This document shows, piece by piece, positions 16,871 through 26,746 of a DNA stretch of 64,000 nt. Source of the stretch: UBA4416 sp040389965 (GTDB taxonomy: Bacteria; Bacteroidota; Bacteroidia; B-17B0; Aurantibacillaceae); contig JAZJZF010000013.1 of NCBI GenBank assembly GCA_040389965.1, positions 9,606-73,605 on the forward strand. The letters run 5' to 3'. The notes beneath the pieces are model-generated. The model made no database searches, was not told the DNA's origin, and saw only the letters and a program-made list of their open reading frames with translations. How positions within the stretch are numbered: position 1 is the first letter of the stretch; each line of letters opens with the position of its first letter. Made by a program: the position numbers and the translations under genes.

Positions 16871-19800
16871 ATGAAGAAAATTTACATTGTTCTTTTGTGT
16901 GTTTTTGCATTTAACTATTTACAATCTCAATCAGATAACTGCTCGGGAGCAGTACCATTAACCATAGGAAGTTGTGTAACCGGTAGTCCGGGTGCTACTC
17001 AAAACCTTGCAGGTTGTGTTGGTAACGCCGACGATGATGCCTGGTATAAATTTACGGCAACCAGTGCTTCACATTTAATTACCGTAACCGGTTCATCGGG
17101 ATATGATGCTGTTATTCAGTTGCTTTCAGGCGGCACCTGTAGTAGTTTATCATCTCTGAATTGTGTTGATAATACCTTATCAGGCCAGGCGGAAACCATT
17201 AATGCTACAGGCTTAACGATAGGCGTAACTTACTACTTAAGAGTTTATGATTATTATACAGGAACCAGTGCCGGAACTTTTACAACCTGTGTAACCCTTC
17301 CTCCTCCTGCTCCGGGCAATGACAATTGCAGCGGTGCAAAAGTACTTACTGTTAACGCAGCATGTGTTACTACCGCTACTACTTCTTATGGTGCCACACA
17401 GTCTATGACCGGTTGTTCAGGAACTGCAGATGATGATGTGTGGTTTATGTTTACAGCTAATAATTATACGCAAACCATACAGGTTGCAGGCTCGTCAGGA
17501 ATGGATGCTGTGGTAGAATTATTTTCGGGTACCTGCGCGGCTTTATCTTCTATTACCTGCCAGGATGTTACATTTACAGGAGGCACAGAAACCATTAGTG
17601 CTTCGGGCTTAAACCCCGGCAGTACTTATTATGTAAGGGTTTATGATTATTATTCTACCGGAGGTTATCCGTTTAATATATGTATTACCGGAGCTACTAT
17701 TATTGTAGGAACTCAACCGAATGATGAACCTTGTAATGCCATACAACTCCCGGCTGTTACAGCAGATTGTAATTACTTATCGTTTTCAAATGTAGGAGCC
17801 ACACTCAGTGCCGCTGCGGCACCAACAGGTTGTACCGGTGGAACCGGAGGCTTTGGGGCAACAACCAAAGATGTATGGTTTAGTATTACAGTGCCTGCCA
17901 GTGGAAATTTATGTATTACTCCTCAACCAAACTTAGCTACCAGTACTGTTACCGACGGTGTTATGGTTTTATATAGCGGTTCTTGCGGAAGCCTTACCCA
18001 GATAGACTGTTCTGATGATGCAGATGGTACATCGGGGATTTATAATTATCCGGGTACTGCCAATGACTTTTTACCTTACATTAATCAAACAGGTTTAACA
18101 CCGGGTTCAACCGTATACTTAAGGTATTGGGGTTGGGGCGGCTCAAGCGGTAGCTTTGGATTATGCGTTCAGGCACCTACAAATGATGCCTGTGCCAATG
18201 CTTTATATATCTGTGACCTTAACGGTTATTCAGCTTCTACAAGTCCGGCTTATACTCCCGACAGGCCTGGTACTGGTGCAGGACAAATGTATGCCAATAA
18301 TGAAACACCTGCAGGTGTTAATCAACCCGACGGAACCAATACAGGTGGGCCATTTGGATACTATCCCCCAAGTAATATTGCAGGCCCCTACTCTTCACCG
18401 GCTATTGATGTAAATATTGAAAACAATTCATGGATCCGCTTTACTGCCGGAAGTGCTACCGCCAACTTAAGGGTAACGGTAGGAAACTGTTGGGTAGGCA
18501 GCTATCCAAGCGGAGGGATTCAAATGCAGATTTTCTCAGGTACTAACTGTAATAACTTTGCGCCTGTATCAAGCTTCAAGGAAGGTTCTAATACATTTAC
18601 GGTAACAGCAAACGGTTTAACTGTAGGTAGTGATTATTATTTAATGGTGGATGGGTATGCGCGTGACATCTGTAAATATACCATTCAGGTTTTGGATGGA
18701 GTTGCTTTACCTGAGATTACGGCTGCACCAGACAGTATTTGTCCGGGCCAAAATTCTTTATTAACGGCACCTTTGGGAGCAACAGGTTATACCTGGTATC
18801 CTACAGGCTCTACTCCTATTACCACACGAACTATTTCGGTAAGCCCGGGTGCTACCCAAACCTACACCTGTATTGCAGGTGGGGTGTGCGGACAAAAGCA
18901 AACGCTCACGAAAACAGTATTTGTAAAAACGGTTCCAAATGTGCTTATTAATTCGGGTGCTGCTATTGCAATCTGTGGCCCACAAACCATTACCCTTACG
19001 GGAAGTGGCGCTAATACTTATACCTGGAGCACGAGTAATACAACAACATCCTTTACGGTGGCACCCGTCTCCAACACCACCTATTCGGTCATTGGGCGGG
19101 CCAGTAACGGTTGTACCAATACGGCCGTCAGTATAGTAACGGTTAATCCTATACCTAATATAACGGTTGCCGGAACTAATACCATTTGTTTTGGCCAATC
19201 AACCACTTTAACGGCCAGCGGAGGCACCAGTTATACATGGACACCGGGAGGTACAGTGGCTTCGAGTATTACCGTAAATCCAACCACCACAACTGTTTAC
19301 AATGTAACGGGAACTAATGCCTTTGGCTGTACCAAAACAGTTTCTGTGCAGGTTGTGGTTAATGGTTTACCAACCGTAAGTTCTACAAGTACAACCATCT
19401 GTTTTGGTAACTCAGGAACTATCAGCGCAAGCGGTGCATCTACTTACACATGGAGCACAGGCACTGTAGCTACTGGTATTACTGTAAATCCTTCTACAAC
19501 TACTACATACACGGTTACAGGAACCAATTTAAATGGTTGTACTAATACTGCTGTTGGGCAGGTATCGGTAAATGCTTTACCTACTGTTTTAATAAACTCT
19601 GGAAACCCTGTTTCTATTTGTAATACGCAAACCGTTACTTTAACAGGTAGTGGAGGCATTACGTATACCTGGAGTACAGGATCTAATGCAGGAAACATAA
19701 ATGTATCGCCAACTACTAATACAACTTACACATTAACGGGAACAGCAGCTACAGGCTGTAGTAATACGGCTGTAACAACCGTAACCGTAAATGCTTTACC

Positions 19801-22800
19801 GGGTATAACTATTACAGGCCCTAATACGGTTTGTAACGGTAAAAGCATTGTTCTTACAGGTAATGGTGGCACCAGTTATACATGGACTCCCGGTGGCGCA
19901 GCTACAAGTATTACCGTAAGCCCTTCATCAAATACAACTTATACGGTTACAGGATCGGGAGCAAATGGTTGCCCTGCCAGTGCTGTAACTACTATAACGG
20001 TTAATGCCTTACCTGTTGTTACTGTGAGTAATGCTACGGTTTGTAACGGAAGTTCTGTTGTGCTTACCGGTAGCGGAAGTTCTGTTTCTTATTCATGGAA
20101 TACAGGAGCCACCACTTCTACGGTTTCGGTTAATCCGGCAGTTAATACGAATTACACAGTTACCGGTACTGCTGCCAATAGTTGTACAAATGCTGCTATA
20201 GCACAGGTAACGGTTACAGCATTGCCTGTTATAACGGTTCCGTCTGCCACTATTTGCCAGAATTCTACGCAGGTATTAACAGCCAGCGGAGCCAATACTT
20301 ATACGTGGTCAACTACACAAACGGGGCCTTCTATTTCAGTTACGCCAACTACCAGCACTACTTATACGGTAAAAGGAACAGCGGTTACTTCCTGTACAAA
20401 TACTGCCATTGTAAACATTACCGTTAATACTTTACCACAACTAACCTCTACACCTAGCGTATCGCCAAGTAACTGTGGGGCCTCTACAGGTTCTATTACC
20501 AATGTGAGCGTAACCGGCTCTCCTGTCTTAAGCTATACCTGGACAAACGGAGCCAGTGCCACTGTGGGATCGGCGCCAACTTTAAATAACCAGCCGGCAG
20601 GTACTTATAATTTACAGGTAAAAGATGGCAATGGTTGTATCAGTAGCTTTGGGCCTTATAGTATTACCAATCCCGGTGCACCTATTGCACCAACCGCTAA
20701 TGCTACTGCCACTTCTATTTGTGTGGGACAAACCATTAACTTAAATGCCAACAGCGCTAGCGGAGGCACTTATAACTGGTCGGGGCCGAGCAGTTTTACC
20801 ACTACCACACAAAACCCAACTATAAATAATGCTACCGGTGCTATGGGTGGAGTTTATTCTGTATTTATTACTGCTTCGGGCTGTAGTGGACCTGCTACAA
20901 GTGTTACAGTGGCGGTTAATGCTTTACCAACGCCAAATGCTACGGCATCGCAAACGGTATATTGTGTTGGCAACACGGCTAATTTATTTGCGTCTACTGC
21001 TACAACGTATACGTGGAGCGGGCCGGGAAGCTTTAGTTCTAATAATCAAAATCCATCTATTACAAATATTCCTGCAACAGCGGCGGGTGTCTATACCTTA
21101 GGCGTTACCAATACTAATGGTTGCCAGGGCACTACTACAGTTGCTATAGGAGTCAATACAAATCCTGTTGCTACAGCTACTGCCAACCCGGCGTCTCTTT
21201 GTGCAGGACAAACCATTAATTTAAATTCAGGTGGTGGTTCAGGTTATAACTGGACAGGACCTAATGGCTATTCTAATTCAACTCAGGCTCCTAACATCCC
21301 AAATGCAGGAACTGTGAACGCCGGAAGTTATACGGTAGTAGTAACGGGAGCTAATACCTGTACCTCTTCTGCTGTAACATCCGTAAGTATCAATCCTTTG
21401 CCAACATTTACGTCTTCGGTAAACGCTGCAAACATCTGTAACGGTGCAACTATTCAGTTCAATGCAGGCTCAGCGGCTAATACCTATTCATGGACAGGCC
21501 CTGCAACATATAGTGTTAATAATAATGCCAGTCCGTTCATTAACGGGGCTAATGTCGTTAACTCCGGAACCTATACGGTTACTGCCAATTCAGGGTCATG
21601 TACCGCAACACAAACCCTGGCAGTAAATGTTTACCCTGCGGTTTCTTTAACTGCCACAGCTACAAGCACTGCTGTATGCCAGGGAAGTACTTTGCAATTA
21701 TTAGGTAATGGTGGTAGCTCATATCAATGGAATGGCCCGGGAAGTTTTTCTTCTACAAGTCAGAGTCCGCAAATAACCACTATTCCTGTTTCAGCCTCCG
21801 GGGTTTATACGTTATCTGTTATGGATGGCAATAACTGTCCGGGTACAAAAACAGTGTCGGTACTTGTAAATGCTAATCCTACGGCTACTGCAAGTGCTAA
21901 CCCTAATGTGATCTGTGTGGGAAATACTATTAATTTAAACTCAGGTGGCGGATCAACTTATAGCTGGTCAGGCCCTAATGGCTTTAGCAATGCTACACAA
22001 AATCCTTCTATACCAAATGCAGGTTCGCCAAATGTGGGAGATTATACGGTAACGGTAACCGACGGTAATTTATGTTCTTCTACTGCCATTGCTTCAGTAA
22101 CGATTGTAACATTGCCTACGTTTACAATGACCAGCAATGGATCAAACATTTGTTATGGTGGCACTATTCAGTTTAATGCCGGTTCAGGACCTTACACTTA
22201 TTCATGGTCGGGGCCAGCCTCTTATACGGTTGCCAACAGTACAAGCCCTTCCATTACAGATGCTACTCCGCTTAATTCAGGAACCTATACGGTAACTTCT
22301 TCTGCAGGATCCTGTTCTTATACACAAACCTTATCGGTTAATGTGTATCCGCAGATTTTAGTGAATGCATCGGCTACAAGCTATGTGCTTTGTTCAGGCT
22401 CTGTAGCTAATTTAACGGGAACCGGCGGTGGAACATATTCATGGACGGGACCTGATAATTTTTCTACAACTACTCAAAACCCACAAATCCCTAATGTACA
22501 GGCAAATGCAGCAGGCATTTATACCTTAACGGTAACAGATAGTAATACAAACTGCTCTGCAAGTGATACGGTTAAATTAACAGTGAGCCCTGCTCCTGCC
22601 CTTGTATCTGTTTTAGGAGATTCTACCTGCTTTGGTCAGCAATTGCAACTGAATGCTAATTTCGGAACGGGTGTTACTGTAAACTGGTATAGCGACGCGG
22701 GTTTAACCAATTTATTACAGGCTAATTCAAATACATATCAAACAACACCAACTGCTAACGGTACGTATACTTACTATGTACAGGGTGTTGTAGGAAGCTG

Positions 22801-23371
22801 CAAAAGTAATGTAGCTGCGGTAACCGGCATGTTCTATAATATTCGCGCTGTTGCTACTGCCGATGTGTATACCGGCGATGCGCCTTTAACTGTAAACTTT
22901 ACAGGAAGTAATAGTGTAGGAGTTACTGCTTCAGATAATTTTAACTGGACTTTTGGTGATAATACAGGATCAAACCTTGTTAACCCTAATCATATTTTTA
23001 CTGCCGAAGCCAGCTATACCGTTGTTTTAACGGTAACAGACAGCGAAAGCGGATGTATGGATACGGCTACAGTTATTATAAAAGTAGAAGATGATTTAAC
23101 GGTTGTTGTACCAAATGTATTTACGCCAAATGGTGATGGTACTAATGATGCTTTCCATGTAAAAATAAAAGGTGCTAAATCGGCAGAAGGCTTTATATAC
23201 AACCGTTGGGGACAATTATTATTCAGTTGGGATGTATTGAACGCTTCGTGGGATGGCATTGCCTCTAACGGCGAAAAATGCCCTGATGCGACCTATTTTT
23301 ATTTAATAAAGGTAGTTGATAAAAAAGACAAAGAACATTTGTTCCCCGGCTATACGCTCTTAATACGATAG
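16871..23371 (+). CDS. Giant adhesin-like protein with Ig-like repeats, PKD domain and T9SS type B (gliding motility) C-terminal domain
   Basis: 2166 residues. Signal peptide (MKKIYIVLLCVFAFNYLQSQ), then four N-terminal blocks that each begin with a D-N/A/E-x-C motif (NCSGA, NCSGA, PCNAI, ACANA), the first three resembling PPC/CUB-like sandwiches. From about residue 615 come about 18 Ig-like repeats of 75-90 residues; the first set has TYTWSTG..VTGT cores and the second TYSWSGP..GTYTVT cores. Then a PKD domain (NWTFGDNTGSN) and the type B sorting domain: VVPNVFTPNGDGTNDAFHVK, YNRWGQLLF, WDG and a C-terminal LFPGYTLLIR. It is exported by T9SS to the cell surface. A terminator follows. Confidence 0.92.
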   Translation: MKKIYIVLLCVFAFNYLQSQSDNCSGAVPLTIGSCVTGSPGATQNLAGCVGNADDDAWYKFTATSASHLITVTGSSGYDAVIQLLSGGTCSSLSSLNCVDNTLSGQAETINATGLTIGVTYYLRVYDYYTGTSAGTFTTCVTLPPPAPGNDNCSGAKVLTVNAACVTTATTSYGATQSMTGCSGTADDDVWFMFTANNYTQTIQVAGSSGMDAVVELFSGTCAALSSITCQDVTFTGGTETISASGLNPGSTYYVRVYDYYSTGGYPFNICITGATIIVGTQPNDEPCNAIQLPAVTADCNYLSFSNVGATLSAAAAPTGCTGGTGGFGATTKDVWFSITVPASGNLCITPQPNLATSTVTDGVMVLYSGSCGSLTQIDCSDDADGTSGIYNYPGTANDFLPYINQTGLTPGSTVYLRYWGWGGSSGSFGLCVQAPTNDACANALYICDLNGYSASTSPAYTPDRPGTGAGQMYANNETPAGVNQPDGTNTGGPFGYYPPSNIAGPYSSPAIDVNIENNSWIRFTAGSATANLRVTVGNCWVGSYPSGGIQMQIFSGTNCNNFAPVSSFKEGSNTFTVTANGLTVGSDYYLMVDGYARDICKYTIQVLDGVALPEITAAPDSICPGQNSLLTAPLGATGYTWYPTGSTPITTRTISVSPGATQTYTCIAGGVCGQKQTLTKTVFVKTVPNVLINSGAAIAICGPQTITLTGSGANTYTWSTSNTTTSFTVAPVSNTTYSVIGRASNGCTNTAVSIVTVNPIPNITVAGTNTICFGQSTTLTASGGTSYTWTPGGTVASSITVNPTTTTVYNVTGTNAFGCTKTVSVQVVVNGLPTVSSTSTTICFGNSGTISASGASTYTWSTGTVATGITVNPSTTTTYTVTGTNLNGCTNTAVGQVSVNALPTVLINSGNPVSICNTQTVTLTGSGGITYTWSTGSNAGNINVSPTTNTTYTLTGTAATGCSNTAVTTVTVNALPGITITGPNTVCNGKSIVLTGNGGTSYTWTPGGAATSITVSPSSNTTYTVTGSGANGCPASAVTTITVNALPVVTVSNATVCNGSSVVLTGSGSSVSYSWNTGATTSTVSVNPAVNTNYTVTGTAANSCTNAAIAQVTVTALPVITVPSATICQNSTQVLTASGANTYTWSTTQTGPSISVTPTTSTTYTVKGTAVTSCTNTAIVNITVNTLPQLTSTPSVSPSNCGASTGSITNVSVTGSPVLSYTWTNGASATVGSAPTLNNQPAGTYNLQVKDGNGCISSFGPYSITNPGAPIAPTANATATSICVGQTINLNANSASGGTYNWSGPSSFTTTTQNPTINNATGAMGGVYSVFITASGCSGPATSVTVAVNALPTPNATASQTVYCVGNTANLFASTATTYTWSGPGSFSSNNQNPSITNIPATAAGVYTLGVTNTNGCQGTTTVAIGVNTNPVATATANPASLCAGQTINLNSGGGSGYNWTGPNGYSNSTQAPNIPNAGTVNAGSYTVVVTGANTCTSSAVTSVSINPLPTFTSSVNAANICNGATIQFNAGSAANTYSWTGPATYSVNNNASPFINGANVVNSGTYTVTANSGSCTATQTLAVNVYPAVSLTATATSTAVCQGSTLQLLGNGGSSYQWNGPGSFSSTSQSPQITTIPVSASGVYTLSVMDGNNCPGTKTVSVLVNANPTATASANPNVICVGNTINLNSGGGSTYSWSGPNGFSNATQNPSIPNAGSPNVGDYTVTVTDGNLCSSTAIASVTIVTLPTFTMTSNGSNICYGGTIQFNAGSGPYTYSWSGPASYTVANSTSPSITDATPLNSGTYTVTSSAGSCSYTQTLSVNVYPQILVNASATSYVLCSGSVANLTGTGGGTYSWTGPDNFSTTTQNPQIPNVQANAAGIYTLTVTDSNTNCSASDTVKLTVSPAPALVSVLGDSTCFGQQLQLNANFGTGVTVNWYSDAGLTNLLQANSNTYQTTPTANGTYTYYVQGVVGSCKSNVAAVTGMFYNIRAVATADVYTGDAPLTVNFTGSNSVGVTASDNFNWTFGDNTGSNLVNPNHIFTAEASYTVVLTVTDSESGCMDTATVIIKVEDDLTVVVPNVFTPNGDGTNDAFHVKIKGAKSAEGFIYNRWGQLLFSWDVLNASWDGIASNGEKCPDATYFYLIKVVDKKDKEHLFPGYTLLIR

Positions 23372-23386
23372 GTTTTTGTTTAAAGG

Positions 23387-23416
23387 AAGCCCTGCTTAAA
23401 AAAGCGGGGCTTTTTT
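23387..23416 (+). terminator. Intrinsic terminator after the giant adhesin gene
   Basis: AAGCCCTGCTT (23387-23397) pairs with AAGCGGGGCTT (23402-23412) with one G-T pair, followed by a T run to 23416. Confidence 0.85.
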
Positions 23417-23490
23417 ATGACAAAAATTGCGTGTTTTTTATCGAATAAAATTAATAAACACTCTAAGATCCTGAAAAGACTGACTGCTTA

Positions 23491-24843
23491 TTAAGCTATC
23501 TGCCCCTGTAATTGAAACATACCTGTTAGTTTCATGCCCTGTTGTAGCTCAGCAAATCTCATATTTTCGAGTGATACAAACATGTCAATGGTAAAGAAAT
23601 CCTTTATTTCTTCATTGGTAATAAGCCTTACTTTCATTATATATCCTTTGAGGCTATTATCATTCAGCAGAGATGTTTCTCTAAAACTTTCCAGCTGACC
23701 TATAAAATCGAAGCAGCCAAATACAACATGATCCTTATTAGGCATATAGGCCGTAAAGTCTTCACTGTATTTCAATTCAGAGTTTTCATCATCTTTATGA
23801 ATATCCAATACATAGGCAATTGCGCTTAATTTTATGTTCAGTTTTTTGGAAGCTAAATATACTTCTCTGTTCTCGGCATAATCGGTTGCAAAATAGTTTA
23901 CCATAAAGGTGCTTCTGCCGCTCCCTTTAACAATGGCTTCCAGGTTATAAACGTTTTCCCACTCATTAATCTCTTTGTTTTCTACTTCAATGGTGTAATC
24001 TGTTTTTATAACAGGAATGAGCGATACGGGATCTTTACGATAAGAAACCGCTTTAAAAGTGACATCCTCAAAGTCCAATTTAGATACCCTTACAGGATTG
24101 TTATCGTAAGCAGCGGTGTTTAACAGGGTTAATGCAAAATATTCTTTTAATGTATTACTTCCCTGCTCGCTTCTAAAATTAGTGAAACCAAAAATACCAC
24201 CCCAGGTGTTGCTTAAATTACTATTATTAGATTTTGAGATCTTAAGTCCTATACTGTTTTCAATTACTTCAGATTTTACCATTTCTCTATCCTGGAAGTA
24301 ATCTTTACCCTCAATAAGTTTGACAGCAAATAGGGCATTATTTTGAGCCGGACTGAGTTCTGCAAAGCCTGAATAGCTCAGTTCGTCGTTTGCAAATGTA
24401 TACGGAAGTGCTGTTTTTCTTTTAAGCCCATTTTTAGTATTGTAAATAATAGAGATGGCTTTTAACTGATCGTCGTTATAGGCAATGCTATGATCAGGAA
24501 TATTTTGTGTAAACTGCGAGTGATAAAAGATAGCGTAAGACCTGATATTACCTTCTGCCAGTTTTTTCTCGAAACCCGTTTCCATTCGGCTTAGCACCTC
24601 TTCTACGGATAAAGTATAACTATCATCCGAATTAATAAATAAAAAGCCGGTAAGTTCTCCATTGCTTTTTTCGTAAGCAGAAATCGGCGAATAATTCCCC
24701 TGTGCCTGCATGGAAACAAAATTTACGACGTACTCTTTGTACTTGTCAATAAGAGGAAATAATTCGTTGGTATTGCTGCTGTTGGCTATCGGAGCAGCTT
24801 CAGTACTGTTATCTTTCTTTTTAAAAATATCGAATAATCCCAT
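23491..24843 (-). CDS. Cytoplasmic protein of unknown function
   Basis: 450 residues with no signal peptide. The N-terminus MGLFDIFKKKDN is a short amphipathic tag often seen in cytoplasmic Bacteroidota proteins, followed by a polar linker rich in Asn, Ala and Ser. The rest alternates strands and helices; segments such as GELTGFLFINSDDSYTLSVE and GIFGFTNFRSEQGSNTLKEY are distinct, but I recognise no family. It is a single-gene unit converging on the adhesin terminator. Confidence 0.65.
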   Translation of the reverse strand: MGLFDIFKKKDNSTEAAPIANSSNTNELFPLIDKYKEYVVNFVSMQAQGNYSPISAYEKSNGELTGFLFINSDDSYTLSVEEVLSRMETGFEKKLAEGNIRSYAIFYHSQFTQNIPDHSIAYNDDQLKAISIIYNTKNGLKRKTALPYTFANDELSYSGFAELSPAQNNALFAVKLIEGKDYFQDREMVKSEVIENSIGLKISKSNNSNLSNTWGGIFGFTNFRSEQGSNTLKEYFALTLLNTAAYDNNPVRVSKLDFEDVTFKAVSYRKDPVSLIPVIKTDYTIEVENKEINEWENVYNLEAIVKGSGRSTFMVNYFATDYAENREVYLASKKLNIKLSAIAYVLDIHKDDENSELKYSEDFTAYMPNKDHVVFGCFDFIGQLESFRETSLLNDNSLKGYIMKVRLITNEEIKDFFTIDMFVSLENMRFAELQQGMKLTGMFQLQGQIA

Positions 24844-24941
24844 ATATCAAGATTTACTTATGAGTTATAAAAATAATTTAATTTTTGAATTCGTTCAATT
24901 ATTTTCGAACAATAACATATACCCGAAGATGTTGAAGGCAG

Positions 24942-25828
24942 CTATTCAAATTTCACCTGTATTTTCTTTATTCCGGTTGCCTGAATGTGGGTTACAGCTT
25001 CTTTAGGGTAATCGGTGCGCGAGGCGTTTGTTTTGCTGTTCAAATTCAAATTTTGCCAATCAGAACTACCATCGGCGTGCAACATTAAATGAGCGTTCGG
25101 GTTACAAAGTACATCGTAGGGTAACCATTTATTGAAGGGCGTTTTCCCATTAACCATCAGTTTATGCACTTCCCAGCATTCTATTTTTGAAAACAGGGTA
25201 TCTCCCCAACCCCAGCTTTCAAGTACATAATTTTCAATCTCTATAGTTGATTTAGGTGGGAGGCAAAAAGCAATAAATCCATCGGCTCCAAAAAATTGAA
25301 TATCTACAATGTGCTTTTTTGTTACGGCATCCGTAAATTTTCGCCCCGAAATATATCCTGGATTCCACGGTGAATTGGCTTTAAACATACCATTCGATTT
25401 AAGAGAGTCGTTTAAATTGCAGGGAAATAAATACCATCTTAAAGAATCGNNNNNNNNNNCATCAGATCCCATCCGTCGCTAAGCACTCCCAACACATCGC
25501 CTTGGATGTGATTCATGATGATCTTGAACTCTTTTCCCTGGGGTTTTACGATGATTTCAATACCCCCAGTCCCTTCGATTAACATATTCTCGAATGAGGC
25601 TGGTCTTAAAGAATCGAATTGATTAGAAATGCTAAGCATTATATTATTAAACGTCAAAGGAGGCTTCCCTCTTTTTTGGTGTAAGAATTTAATTTTAATA
25701 GGATTGTCGTTGCCATAACGCATGACGATCTGTTGATTTACCCGCTCAGCAAGGGTTTTGCCCGGATTAACAAAAACAGTGGTTTTAGTAAAAGCTAAAA
25801 CAATGAAAGCCGTAATAAATAATTTCAT
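24942..25828 (-). CDS. Secreted protein of unknown function, interrupted by a 10-N gap
   Basis: Two open frames on the same strand meet at the gap at 25450-25459 and are best read as one gene. The N-terminal part (from 25828) has a signal peptide (MKLFITAFIVLAFTKTTVFV) and about 125 residues; the C-terminal part (to 24942) has about 168 residues with SPWNPGYISGRKFTDAV and LESWGWGDTLFSKIECWEVH. The two frames are offset across the 10 N, so the gap length is not real. A 13-base sequence at the gap edge recurs at about 25604. No family is recognised. Confidence 0.55.
25450..25459. other. Assembly gap (10 N)
   Basis: Ten N inside the secreted-protein gene. The frame does not carry across it, so the true distance differs from 10. 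Confidence 0.95.
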
Positions 25829-25868
25829 GTACCTGTTTTTAAATTTGCGTTAACCGTTCAGGGCTTTA

Positions 25869-26678
25869 CTAAAAATAAGTGCTCATTTCTTTGGCCACTT
25901 TTGAAGCTTCAATAGCAGCAACTTCTGCAAAGTTTTCGCCGTTAGAAGCATAAATAATAGCCCGCGAAGAATTGATCAATAAGCCAATATCTTTGGTTAA
26001 GCCATATTTACATACTTCGGCAAGGCTCCCTCCTTGCGCCCCAACACCGGGAACAAGTAAAAAATGATTGGGGACAATGCTTCTTATTTCGGTAAACATA
26101 TTGGCTTTGGTGGCGCCAACTACAAACATCAGGTTTTCTTCGGTACCCCACGAAGCTACCTTTTCCAATACTTTTTTGTAAAGTGGACTTCCATTGGCTT
26201 CCAGCAATTGAAAATCAGCCGATCCTTCGTTAGAAGTAAGTGCCAGTACAATGGCCCATTTTCGTTCAAATTGCAGGAAAGGTGCTACCGAATCTTTACC
26301 CATATATGGCGCTACAGTAATAGCATCGGCATTGAGGCGGTTAAAAAAAGCTTTGGCATACATACTCGATGTATTGCCTATATCGCCCCTTTTAGCATCA
26401 GCAATTAAAAAATGCTGAGGGTAGTGTTGCTTAATATATTTAATGGTTCTTTCCATGCTTGTAATGCCGCTTAATCCATAAGCTTCAAAAAAAGCAGTGT
26501 TAGGTTTAAAAGATACACAGTGATCAGCTGTAGCATCTACAATCTGGCGGCAGAATTCAAAAATAGGATCTTCTTCTTTCAGTAAAAACTGAGGAATTTT
26601 TTCTACATCCGGATCAAGTCCTACACATAAAAAGGTTTTTTTAGTTTTTATCTGGTGTATGAGTTCGGCTCTGGTCAT
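25869..26678 (-). CDS. pyrF: Orotidine 5'-phosphate decarboxylase (type 2)
   Basis: 269 residues, the length of the long bacterial (type 2) PyrF group. It decarboxylates OMP to UMP, the last step of pyrimidine synthesis. Visible motifs are FLCVGLDPD (16-24), SFKPN (56-60) with the substrate-binding Lys, and the catalytic DAKRGDIGN (94-102); the C-terminus has LLVPGVGAQGGS and the phosphate-binding SSRAIIYAS. It follows prfA on the same strand with a 68-base gap, an order I have often seen in Bacteroidota. Confidence 0.96.
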   Translation of the reverse strand: MTRAELIHQIKTKKTFLCVGLDPDVEKIPQFLLKEEDPIFEFCRQIVDATADHCVSFKPNTAFFEAYGLSGITSMERTIKYIKQHYPQHFLIADAKRGDIGNTSSMYAKAFFNRLNADAITVAPYMGKDSVAPFLQFERKWAIVLALTSNEGSADFQLLEANGSPLYKKVLEKVASWGTEENLMFVVGATKANMFTEIRSIVPNHFLLVPGVGAQGGSLAEVCKYGLTKDIGLLINSSRAIIYASNGENFAEVAAIEASKVAKEMSTYF

Positions 26679-26746
26679 ATTTTAAATGAATACATTAAAT
26701 TAAAAATTAAAAGGATCTTGTCCTGTCAATTTTGCATTTTCAATTC

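Noticed and set aside
18761..19198. Minus-strand frame in the adhesin gene
   Set aside because: Low-complexity antisense of Ig-like repeats with no family match.
26679..26746. Terminator between prfA and pyrF
   Set aside because: Only a 4-bp stem (AGGA/TCCT) is present, too weak to call.
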